Positions 14,287-26,500 of a stretch of 64,000 nt of DNA are shown here, in pieces (position 1 is the first letter of the stretch; the number at the start of each line of letters is the position of its first letter). The stretch spans positions 1,860,001 to 1,924,000 of the forward strand of contig JAKZAN010000005.1 of the NCBI GenBank assembly GCA_023053545.1, given 5' to 3'. Made by a program: the position numbers and the translations under genes. This stretch comes from Lepidurus packardi. Taxonomy: Eukaryota; Arthropoda; Branchiopoda; Notostraca; Triopsidae. Below the pieces are notes generated by a model that saw nothing but the letters and a program-made list of their open reading frames with translations, ran no database searches and was not told where the DNA came from.

Positions 14287-14535
14287 CAGGGATAACGCCT
14301 ATGTGTCCACCGTTAGACCATCTCTTCCACGTACAACTACGAACGGTCCAAGGCTGGTTGTCTATGGAAGGGGCTAATGAAAGTACCATTTTGGAGTTAT
14401 GGTGCCAACCCGGATACCGCAGCCGAAAGAAGACGGTTGTCACCCATGGTGGTACCCCGAGCGACCGGGTTAGCAGTGGTCTGACACGTTTGCAGTGTGC
14501 TAACGGATCATGGGTGGGCGAACCTTTGAATTGCG
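14287..14535 (+). CDS. Exon a: sushi (CCP) domain 1
   Basis: The acceptor follows a TTTTCTTTTGTTTC tract and is a CAGCAG tandem. The exon may start at 14287 or 14290 with the same phase (1). The domain has the four sushi cysteines (MCPP, LWCQPGY, LQCANGSW, LNCG) and the expected Gly/Tyr after Cys2 and Trp before Cys4. The donor is TGCG|GTAAGG at 14536, phase 1. Single-domain exons with 1-1 phases are normal for sushi proteins. It lies outside the cell in the inferred topology. The in-frame ATG at 14301 (start of MCPP) is inside the domain just before Cys1 and is unlikely to be the initiator, because a signal peptide would be needed upstream. Confidence 0.9.
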
Positions 14536-17500
14536 GTAAGGATTTTTTTTAATTTTTTTTTTTTTGGCTAGGACTCGACTCGTTTTCTTTGACACCTCTG
14601 TGTGGTTTGCTATAGCTTGTCCTGTCTGCCTAAGCCATTACGAGTGTATTATGTCCTATAGAGACTGTATAGGTCTTGTCCCTTTTTAGTTGGTGGGAGC
14701 TTTTGGCAGAAGCTTGTAGCTTGTACGGATTCATTTAGGACTGCACAGAAGTCATTGAAAGACTATTTATGAGTGCGCTGAAAAAAGCCAGCTTAACGAA
14801 GCTCAGCTTTTTACGACGCGTGCTGCTTGCGCTTTTAAACCGGAGCTGGCTATTCAAACTTGTTATTTATGGAAGCTACACTCTTAAAAGCCCACTGTAG
14901 GTACTACCTATAACTGTGGTAGGTCTATGATCACCCCCCAACATAGATGTGGCGGGTACGTCGCGATATATGCCTTCCAACTCAACCTCGGCATGAGTAG
15001 CTGAGAAACGCAATCCTTTACGGGAAAAGGGGATAGATTTTCATTTTTTTTTTCTTTTTAGCTAAGTAAAACTAGCCAGAGGTTTGAAATCTTGACGTTG
15101 ATGCCCAGCTTTGGCTGAATACACTATACAACGTCTGAATAAACTGTAGTAGACGTGGAGTGCAGCTATTCCAGTTGAGCTTTTTATTCTGGTAGCGTCG
15201 TTAAAAGTTACTGTAGCAGAGCTCTTTGAAGCCTTTTTTTTTAAACCGTAAGGTAAGATATGGGACATGACGTGCTGGTTAGACACACTAGAAAGAAGAT
15301 ATATTACTCTCGCGAAACTAAACCGCCCAAGAAAAAAAAAAGTCCAAAATGGAATACATGGTGCGCCAAATACCCCGGCTCTTAGTTCAAAATGAGTCCA
15401 GTCGACGTGGTGGTGGGTCCTTTTGTTAGCCTAATTGTGTGTGCACCTCCAGATGGTTAATAAGCTACTACGCTTTAATGCGCTTTGCTTTCTGAAGCCG
15501 GAGAGATTTGACACAAGGGCCATTTACACCACGTGGTGTGTGCGTCTCTGCTGTGTTCTATGTATATATCTCTTGACTAATGTTTAATTGTCTTGGATTT
15601 TTCTGTTTTTTTCGTATAATTCAGCCTTTTTTCCTTTTTTCTGTTTCGTACAATTCATGTACAAAACTAGTGCAAGGCTGCGGAGAACCTCCGTACATTG
15701 CGAATGGCCAAGTGAAAATCCTGGAAGAAGGTTCGCCGCTACCTTCACATACTGCCCAGGCTGGTGATGTGTATCCTATATTCAGCACTATCGTCTACGT
15801 ATGCCAGCGTGGGTACTGGCTCCATGGATCTTCTATGTTAACTTGCCAGCCTGATGGATGCTGGGAGCCTCGTATTTCTCCGGACTGCGTCCCGGAAAAT
15901 CAATTGTTTGGTATGAGCTTATCCTTTTTTTAAAAACGAAAGAGATTAAATCTCGTAGTAGTTTTATCTCATTATTTATTTATTTTATTTTTTTTTACCT
16001 TTGTTCTTGCGGTTTTCAAGGTTGGGACCATTATGATAAGGATAGCTTCAGCACCAGTTTGACATGGGTGGTTTCGTTGGGTACAGCTTGCAGCGTTTGC
16101 TTACTCTTAGCTCTTGTTTGGCTTTTGGTGGCTTGCCGGACTCGCCAGAGGTCAAGAGCAACGAATTATGGATTAGTGCGACAAGAAATTTGCTTAGCCG
16201 GACCTTCCCGGTAAGTTACCTTTTTCATTACTTGGAACTGCGTATGAGATTCCACTTGCGCCAAACAAAGTCTTTGTAATTATAACAAGTAATGTACGGA
16301 ATATTTTTTTTAATAAGAATCTATTGAAAGTATTTTAGAGTCAATTTTTAAAACCATTACTATAATAAGGAGTTGAACAGCCCAATTCGGGGCTGGCTGG
16401 GGAAAATGTTAGATAAGGAAAACGAAAAGCGATGGGGAAAGGCGAATCCGCAGAAAAGGAATCACTGAGGCTCTTAATCAAAATCAAGACTCTATTTCGT
16501 TGTGCCGTTGTAGGCAATGAAATTTTGCGAGCTTAGGAACGGACCGAGTAGCGGTTAGCGAGGAACGGGGAACGAACAGACTGCCTGGCTTGGGTCTGCA
16601 GGCTAGCTTACCAGACGGGAAGATTCATTATTGGGCAACAGTGAAATTTTCCCGTTCCGGGCTCGGTGGGACTTAAAATTCATTCTTGTTAACAAAGAAA
16701 TCATGGGAATTTGGCCACTATTCCAATGAATGAATTAATTTCAATTATTCTTCACAAAAATATCCTTTCCATATCTAGTACGGAACAGGAATTGTATTGT
16801 CACAGTGAGCCGTTGGAGTATTGCAATGGACAATTCCAAAATGAAAACTTGTAGCTTGCATTTCACTGTTGAACTTTCCGCCTAACTCTAGAATATATTA
16901 AATATATTCTGTAATACTGATACCTTTAAGGCTTGTACGAAAATTAGATTGAAATTAAAGTAACTTAATGGCAATGAGACTACGTAGATGTTTTCGGAAG
17001 AATTAAGGTATGATTAGATTAATGGATTATGAAAAGATGGCATAAATTTTTGTATAAACTTTATAAAAGTTTATAAAAGTGTTTTTATAAACTTTTACCA
17101 TTTTCTTGCATCATAAATGAGTTGCAACCTATCGAAAAGTTATTTTATCTCCCTTTAAAAAGCTTTTAGACAACCCGCCGAAAGAAGTGTCAGGATTCCA
17201 GAAGCTTTTTTTGGGGAAAATGGCCTCTGGATTGTCTCTCTTATCCTTGAACTCGTTGACCCTGTTGGCTCCAGAGATTTTCTTTTCTTCAGAGATGTCT
17301 ATATGATATCTCTTAGTCCGTCACGTCACTTTAGGAAATGAAAAACTAAAAAAAAAAAAAAAGTTTTAAGAATCGATGGGGTCAAAAAGTTCGAATAGAC
17401 GAGCCTTAAAGCTAACTTTTTTTTTTCTTTTTTCATATAAGACTCCGATGGTGCAAGTTATGGAGTCGCTCCAGGCTTTTCTTTGTGTTTGGTGATTTAG

Positions 17501-20500
17501 AATTCACTGATAACGTTGCTGGTTGTCCTTATTTAGAGATAGTGATGAGGTAAGTTGGTGTAATCTTTAGGGATACTTTTGGTTTGCTTGTATATTTAGT
17601 TGTATAATGAGGTGCAGCCTCCCGCCCCCCCCTTCCCCCCGAAAAAAAATTCGGAAACCTAAAATCTAAACAATGGATATACTAATAAATTGAATTAGAA
17701 GCTAGTTTTGCGCCACCTTATATTGTTACAAAATCCCCCAAAGCTTTAATTAACATAACCATAAATAGCATTCGCGAACGACATCGCCCCAAAATATTTT
17801 GCCATAAAAGCTGTTTTTTGTTTTGTCTTTTGTTCTTTTGTTCTCTGTTTTGCTTACACTCAGTCACACAGGGCTTTTATCGTCTTTTTTTCCAAAGGGC
17901 GTTTTTCAAGTAAACCTAGATGGAACTTTTCACTCCCCTTTTTTTGCGCGTTGTTACAAAGTTCCAACAAAGTTTTTTTTTTCTTTTTTTTTGCTGAACC
18001 AAGAATAATTTAAAATACAAAAAACAGGGAACATCTACTGAAATTTAGTATGACGTTTGTCCTATGTAATCCGTACATTAATTAACTTTTGACCTAAAAC
18101 TAAACCTAATTACAAAAGACCCTTAAAAAATAATCCTTGAGGATCTGTGGTGCTATGGGTACCGGAAAATGGGCAACTGTAGGGGTACTGTAAGGTCCAA
18201 AATGTGTTCACGTATGTATGTTTGTACGTCTCTGCATAAAAAATACGTACTCTACGTACAAAGTGCATTCAATAATATATTAAAAGTATGTCACAATATG
18301 TATAAACAATACGTGCATTCATATGTACACCAAATGCGCATGTATAAAGTATTTTGTACATAGATATGTACATCTGGAATTTTTACATATGTACATTCGT
18401 ACGTATAGAATCAATATTTTTTCCATATTTGCATTAAGATGTAGAAAATACACGTGCACTATTACTATACATATTTACAAATGTGTGTACATACACATGT
18501 ACATACGTATGCATGTACGTATTACTATACGTATTTACAAATGGATATACATACGCATGTAACTATTACGTATTCACGTTTTTCATAGTACAACGTACAT
18601 ATTTGTAAATGTACGTACGTATTCACTTTTTTATACTACAAAGTACGTATGTACATTAGTGTGTGAAAAGTACGTATTCCGGTTCAGACCTCGGCGTAAG
18701 GTATAGTAATCTTGCGGCGAAATGTTCTTTCCTTTCTTTTAGCGAAATACTGTTATGCGTGCGAACTTTTCGGCACGTACACAAGTGAAAAGAAAGAACG
18801 TCAATAGGAATGTTCCTTGTCATTACCTCGCTGTCTTGGGCGGTAAAAAAAAAAGTCTTGCGCAATGTTAGTTTTGTTTGACAACAACCTTGCATTGACT
18901 GCGTCGTTGCTGTTTGCTTTCGGGCTACGGTCAGTCAGATCAGGTAAAATTAGCGTGACGAATGTCGCCCGGAGTCTTTTTCTTTTTTTTTGGAGGAGGA
19001 CTTGGGGCAGAAGTGTACCAACCCACGCGCTTGCCATTATTGTTTGCGGTAAAGTGCGCCTCAGTAGTGAGAGGCGTGCCTGATGCTTCGTTGTTGTGTT
19101 TTCAAAGTTTCTAAAGTACACCAAGCACACGCGGCCGCGCTAACAAATAAATAAATTTAAAAAAAAAATAAGAAAGGAAAATTAACTAAGTAACTAAAAC
19201 CGGGCCTTGATTGTTAAGCTTTGAAACAAAAGAGCCACATTTTACGGGGAGAAAGATTTCCAAAACAGATTTCCCGGGAATCTATTTGTATTTAGTGAAC
19301 TCGAAATTTAACGACATTAAAGGCATTTTAAAGACAAAAATTTTCGAAATAAAGTTCCCCGAATCTATTCCATTGATTGAATTTAAAGATTTAAAAGATG
19401 TTACGATTTTTTAAACATATTTTCGCGTGTTTCTTTTTTAAATTAGCGTGTGAAACGAGTGAATGTACTCTAGCTAGTAAATAAGTAATGTTTTGTTTTG
19501 GGTCGATTTCTTTTTGCGATAAATATGCAAATGAAGCTTCTCAGGAAAGGGGTTAAATTAAGGCAAGAGACATGAAGGCCAGGTTGGAGTCAGGCTTAAA
19601 TGTCTAATCACCATAAATATTCGTTAGCTTCGTTTTCGTTGGCTTGATTGATCCGGGTTTGCTATCTATGACTTGTCTCTGGGAGTGTTCTTTTCTTTCA
19701 ATTTTATTTTTATTGTTACAATCAGCATGGATACCGCCGTGCAAACTTCCCAAACTGGAATGGAGCCTCGTTCAGCAGGTGAAAGATCTTGGCCATGGAC
19801 CAGCTTCTGCACATGGAGCACGAATAGTGAGAGTTTGTCACCCAGCCCGACTAATAGTGTAGGAGTACCAATGGTTTCCCATGATCCGGATCGCTTAGCT
19901 TTGATTGCGTTCGCCGATGGAGTCCCGGTAAGTCAACAAGCAAATGAAGAAAAGGAAAAAAGAAGTTGTACTATTGGAACTTGTTTTTGGGCGCTCGAAC
20001 TTTCGGGACGAAACTGTTTTGGGACCTAATTTAAGTCTTTTTAATTTACACAATTTTAATTCACACAAGTCTTACAAAAAAGCCAGGAATTAATCAGAGA
20101 AATTTCTCTGGAAAGAACGGGAGAGGGGCTTCGGAATTTAGGATGTGATGGCCATCTTCTGAACCTGGTGGAATAGTAAGTAGCACCAGTGAAACCTGTC
20201 TAAGAAGACCTTTCCCAAGTTCCTCTCAAAAGTGGTCTCTTTTACGGGGTGAATAGAAACGTCCTTGACCTCTACAACTGGGCTCAAGCTTTCCCCCACT
20301 TTCTCCATTTTTTTAATTTGTCAGCCACTAGCTCTCGAAAACAGTCGAATTTCCTCTTCTGATTGCGTTAGAGAGGTAATTTTTTGCGATATGGGGAATC
20401 GAAGTGAGGTGGTCTCCTACTGCAGGTGGTCCCGGAATCTGTATTCAATCCTATAGCACGGAGTTCGTTGCAAACCCCCTCATTTTAAACCCCGTCTTCT

Positions 20501-23500
20501 TTACGTATGAATCTTGTTTTGATTAATCCCAGGACTACTAAGTTAGACCAATGTGGGTTTCCCAAACTCGTAATGTTTCGACTGTATAGGATATAGTACA
20601 GTACACCTCTAGTATATGGTATAGTATAGGGCAGTACACCTCTAGGTATTGTAAAGGCACTTCCTTAATTGAAAGGCAAACGTCCATAAGGTATTGCATA
20701 AGCGTTTGGTGAAGAAAGAAAGCGTAGCGGACACGTTTAAACGTGACGTCCCAAAAAAAGAGCGGTAGTATACCGCCGTTGGCTTGCCGCCACTGCAAAG
20801 CTTTTATCGGCATTTTGTCGCGTAACGAATTGCCCTCTCCCCCTCCAAAAAAAGAAGGATAAATAAATATTTAGATGTGTATAAAAAAAGTTCTGCAACC
20901 ATTTCTAAAGTGACAAGGCTATTAGCGTGAGGGTATTACTCCTTGTATTTTTTTTACGTTTTGCTGGTACTGTTTTTTTTCTTTCTTTTTTTTTTTACAA
21001 TTCTGAGTAGTACTTGAAACACCTTTTTAGGCGTTTCAAATCCATGTGAGTCATGAAAAGCAGACTATCGAATAGATTGGAGATTGGTTTAAATCCTTTA
21101 AATAGTAATTAAAAACAAATAAACGTGTTTTGTCGGTTAATGCTTTTATCGGGGAGTTTTTTAAGAAAATAGTTACAAATTTCCAAATACTTACTAATGG
21201 ATCAAGGAAAAATTCTAGAAAACATCTGAGAAACATCCTAGAAAATTTGTTAACAGAAAGCTAAGATTTGACTTTGTTTATATGTACAAAGAAATCCATA
21301 GTTTTTTTTTTCGTTGGAGGAAAAACTTATTTATGGCTGTGACTGATCCAGTTGGTTTATATGGTTGGCATGCAATTAAATACCTTTGCATGTCAACCAA
21401 GTTGAATATAAAAAAAGAAACACGCGTTGTGTATTAAGTAGACGTTTTATTCATAACGACCCTAACAATGAACAGTGGTATACTCGATTAATTTTTTTAC
21501 TTGGACGTTTTTCTGAGAAGACGAGACCTACGGTACTTTAACTTGTTCCCATCCATCACAAGAGTGTATTTATTTACCTCGTATGTATGAATGTGTTTTT
21601 TGTTCTCAGGGGCGTGCCTTAGAAATTATTCCTGGCATTTTACATAATTATTACTTTTGAATCACGACGCGTATTTCGACAAGCTTACTTACGTCATAGT
21701 TTACTCCTTCGCGACAAAATAAAACAGAAATTTTGAATAATGGCAGTTGGAACCTTCCAGAATAACTTTGCAATTCTTATGCAAAAACGGTTAGATTTCG
21801 TCGCTTTTGGAAAGCTAATCGCAGTTATTAAGACTCGAGTTAAGACAGCGAAATTGTCCATTTGGAAACTATCCTTGCAATACTTTATTGTATTTTATAT
21901 TACATTTATAAACTTGTTTTATTTGGTTATATTTGTATTTTATATTATCATAATTTTAATAACCATTTCCAGCAGATTGAGTGTGTTTATAAAGCATCCT
22001 GCTTGCCGCTGAATGCGCAGAAGCGATGCGCGCTCATAGACACCTATGCAAAGCGCTGCGCGCCATCTTGTGCTAGCTTGGGTGTAACAAGCTAAGCTCA
22101 CATGGGAGCCTTGACAGTAATCTTGAACCTATCACTAGCTAGTGCATAGAAGTTATGTTTTCTTCTTCGCTTAGTATATTGGCAATATGCAAGTTATATT
22201 AGCAACGTGTAACCAAAGGAAATTCATTGGCAACTTCGTGCAGCAAAGTTGACTAAAAAGACATCCTTATGACTGCACATTTTGTACCTACAAAAGAAAG
22301 TAGCACCATTTGAATAGGGAAAATCGGTTCCAGCAATTTTTCCAATTCCGCATGCCAATCGCCTATTTAATGGCAGGATACCGCAGAGCTCAAGTGGACG
22401 GGAATATCGCAGGTTTGGGTTGGGTTTTCCAAGCGGCTCGTCATCTTTTACTCGTGGTTTCGGTTATAGGAAAAGGCGTGTGGCCTTATGGAAAAAAACT
22501 TGCGAACAAGACACGAGTGTGCAATCGGTGATCAAGGTGCAAAAGGCGGAAATGTCGGCTCAGGGGGGAAAAAACGGGGGTGTCGGGTGTGTCCTTTAAG
22601 TCGACAATTTTATGACCGAGAAGAAAAGGCACCAGCATAAAAAGCTTTACACTTTTGTAAAAAAAAATACCCAAAATAAAAACAAAAAGTGCGCGGGGCT
22701 CTCTGTGATGCTTAAGTATAAGGGGCGTTGGCTCCATACCAGCGTTTCCTAGGCATCTTCTTTTTCCCAACTGCAGTATCTCTTTCTTCCACTATTTAAG
22801 AAAAAAAAGAAGGGAAGCATATTTGTGGGCGTTGCCTCGTCTTCATCTTGATTCCCGTAACTAAAGCAGGCGCCCTATGACATCAGCATGTCGCACGCCC
22901 TTGATGGGCTCCCACATCTTTTTTTCCTCAAGGAGTTTTTTTTATATATTTTTTTCTTTCAAACCTTTTGACACCACTAGCTTCCGCCTTAAAACCATTC
23001 CTTGTGGGAAATCCGCAGTATTCATATACTTCTATAATATTTCTATACGTCTATAATATTGACATTCGACGGTCCATGGGCAATAGCTCCAGTTTACCTT
23101 TCAAGTGACAAGACTTTATGTAGATCTTCGGAAAAGGAAAAGCCGGGGTGGTAGTTTTTGCTTTTAAAAATGCCAGTTTGTGAAAGAACTGCTGCTTTCA
23201 AGCCAGAAACTTGTCTTGTCAGAGGTACGCAAGTAGGTGTGCACTCCACCCTGGCTTGATTGCCCTCCAGGAAGAGGTAAGATTCTTTTTAAAGTTATTA
23301 GGCGTTTTGACGCTTCACATTTGGAGTCTGTCTTTTTTGGACCTTTTTCTAAAAGACTTGTTCTTTTACCAGCATGGCCTAGAGTGGCGGTATTTTTTAA
23401 AAAAAAATTTTGTTTATTTTTTTTTTTGGTTTGCCTTTGCTTAGGCTTTCCAGATCAAAAGTATCTGATAACCTTGCCATTTTTTGGCTGCCAAAGTTAC

Positions 23501-26500
23501 GGAGAGGTAGTGAGAAGGGCCAAGAAGACGCTTGGTGCCAGCCATAAGCGTGCAATCGCTTTTCATGTGGTTTTATAGGCTGAAGATCGACAGTGAAGCG
23601 TCGTCTACAGGGGCGAGTACATACCAGCATATCTCGCCAGCTTTGGTTTTCATGGTAACTTTTCATGTTAAGAAGCATTGCGAAGGCTTTCAAGGTGTTG
23701 TCTAAGGCCCTGCTAGGCGTTTTTCTTTATGAATTTCTTGGATGGGTTACAGGAGGGTTGCTCTTTATAACCTCCGAACCGATCCTTTCTGACGTTTGAT
23801 CTGTAGGCTGAGCAAATATGTAGAATTGAAAGCTAAGTGCTGTAGAAACAGGCTACTCATGGTTCCTCCTACCAAACTGTCTATTTGACAGTCTGTTCAA
23901 AACTGTCGAAAAGAATGGGTTGTAAGAGATTCGGAAGCAATAATATTGGGTTTCTAGTAACTTTAATAAACGTGTACCCATGTTATTAAACACTTACAAG
24001 TAATGGACCCGCGTATTGTGGGTCTTTTCGCTTTAGTACTGTACTATAGCGAAATGCGCTATAGTACAGTACTATGTTCAGTACTATAGTTCAGTACAGT
24101 ACTATGTTCAGTACTATAGTTCAGTACAGTATAGTACTGTACTATACTGTATTGAGTGCGCGTTTTAAACGTTTCCGAAGCTATCGAACAATCGCTCCGA
24201 TAGGTGTGCTAAACATGCTTCGTTTCAATGTTGTTTTTGTTCACACTGTAAAACTAGACTAGAAATCTGCTTTTCTCAAACCAAGTTTTTCATCATTGTA
24301 TAGCCTCGTCCCTGGTGACCCAAGCTCGAACTGACTTCCACCTTTTCTGACCAAACTAGGATTCAAATTTGACCAAACTAGGATTCAAATGATGGATCTT
24401 ATGGAAGTTAGGATCTTCAATTGAGGCTCGGGAATACAAAAGTCCTTAACGTCTGCAACTGGGCCCACTTCCTCCACTTTCTTTACAATTTGTCATCAAA
24501 TTTCTTAGAAAAACAGTCAAATTTTCCCTTCTGGTCTCCTTAGCGTGGCTTCGCGATGGTTGGATGGTCGTGTGGGTAGTCTCGGAAAAAATGCAATACT
24601 TTACGCATGTTCGTATAGGATACAGAACCAGGTTTCATGGTAGCAAACCTCCGAACGAATCTTTTCGAACATTTGGAGTCGCAGGCTGAGCAATACAGTT
24701 CGTATTTAGCGCTCTATCTCGTAACCTAGCTCTTTGTGTAGGAGAAACAAATTTCGAAAGTTTTGAGTTGGGCGTAAACCGCTAGTTTAATATTCCAGCA
24801 CGTGCTTTTGCACCTTTGGTGAATTTTTATATGTTTTCTACAAATTTCTGTAGACACTTTTTCGGTTTGGGTTTGTTCTGAGACAGGATGGCTTGTCACT
24901 GTTTTCGCCTGCGTGGTTTTTATTCCGAACAATTTGCATCGCGACACGTATAAAGTTGCCCCCCTTTTTTCTTAGCTTGTAAGCTGTCCATTGCTCTCTT
25001 TTTTTCCATTCCCCACCCAAAAACTAGCAAATAAAAAAAGCCCCTTTTGGCACTATTCTTGCAAGAGACATGAGAAAGAAGTGAGACTGGCGACCAACCA
25101 ACAACTATCCAATTTCCAGTTGGAAAGTTTCATCAATGGCATAGGGGACGTTTTTAGTATGCACGTGGCCCAGGTAATTTGGTCTAAACGAGAGAATGCT
25201 GATTTGCCCGTATAAACTAATCGCTACGGCAGTTAAATGGGACTTGGGAAAGTGGATTCACATTGTGGAGTCGAGCGACGAGCGGGACCAGCTTTGGGGG
25301 AAATGGTTGAATCTTGTTCGAGGACATCTCAATGCCCGATCTTGTCTTTTGATGGCGTTACCACCCACCCACACCTTTTTTTACGAGTTTTTCTTTCTTT
25401 TTTTTTTTTGATACACGGTTCGCTATAACCTGTATAGTTAACATCATGGGTTTTTTCTTCCATCACTAAGCCCTTTCGCCGGCCCGCTACTTTATTTGCA
25501 GCATGAGAAGACGTAATGATTTAACCTGGCAACAAAAAAAGGGTAAAAAAATACATTTTTCTTGACGCGTTATATTTTGGTCTAGGATTTTAACAGTTTT
25601 TTTTTTGTTATGATATGCCTTCAAGTACTATAGAGTCCAAGAAAATGACCCAATGGATACCCTAGAGATTTCTTATCCAATTATTTTTCTTTGGATTTTA
25701 GGAAAAATCCATTGGGTTATTCTTGTGGACACTACAGTACTCGTTCGTAAACTGACGGGAAATTTTGGGTCTATTTTGTACAATTAATTCATTTTACAGC
25801 GGTATTTTTGTATTAAGGCTCCCGTATACCTGAGCTTATTGATGGGAAAGAGTCATAGATGGCGCGGACGTTTGTTATTGTTTTGCGAAAGTCTTGTGTA
25901 AGAAATAAATAGCTAATTGTCGGCTTGTTTTGCTTCCGGAAAGTACAATGTCCCAAAAATATCAAGTCGTGAAACTTTTAGAACAAGATTTCTCAAAAAC
26001 GGCTCGTCAGATTTGAAAGCAAACTCAAACAAAAGTTTTCTTTTATTAACAGCTAGTGCACCTTCAAAGTGCAGATATTTAGGTAACGTATTTCTCATAG
26101 TTGCAAAGTTCATTTGCATTTTGCGAATTTACTGCTCATCGGAAAAATTGTGTATTACCTTTTAACAAGCTCAAAATTACTGCCAAAGAATTTTTTTCAT
26201 GCAATGCACTGGTTTTCTGAAAAAGTTGTTCCGAAATGCACCGTGCTAACCGCCTATACCGAGCTAAGGTATACAAGAGCCTTAAACACTATTACAAATA
26301 AATTAGTTTCACTTCGATAAAAATAAATTTTTATTTTCCAATAAAACTAAAAAAAATAGCTTTGAAGCTACAATCTGAATTTTCGTAGTTTGAGTTTTGC
26401 TATAATTACTCAAGTAAGCTATTTATTTTTAAATGATTATCCATTTGTTATTCGGTGTATCATCTGCCTTTATGTATTTTTCGTGCCACTGCTTAATTAT

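Noticed and set aside
23223..23276. 54-nt phase 0-0 segment with a GTAAGA donor in intron d-e
   Set aside because: Its acceptor (CTTGTCAG) has little pyrimidine tract and the peptide is not recognisable; left as a note only.
24991..25172. Protein-like frame ending at a CAG|GTAATT donor in intron d-e
   Set aside because: The best acceptor gives the wrong phase for the sushi gene and the in-phase acceptor is weak; no family match.
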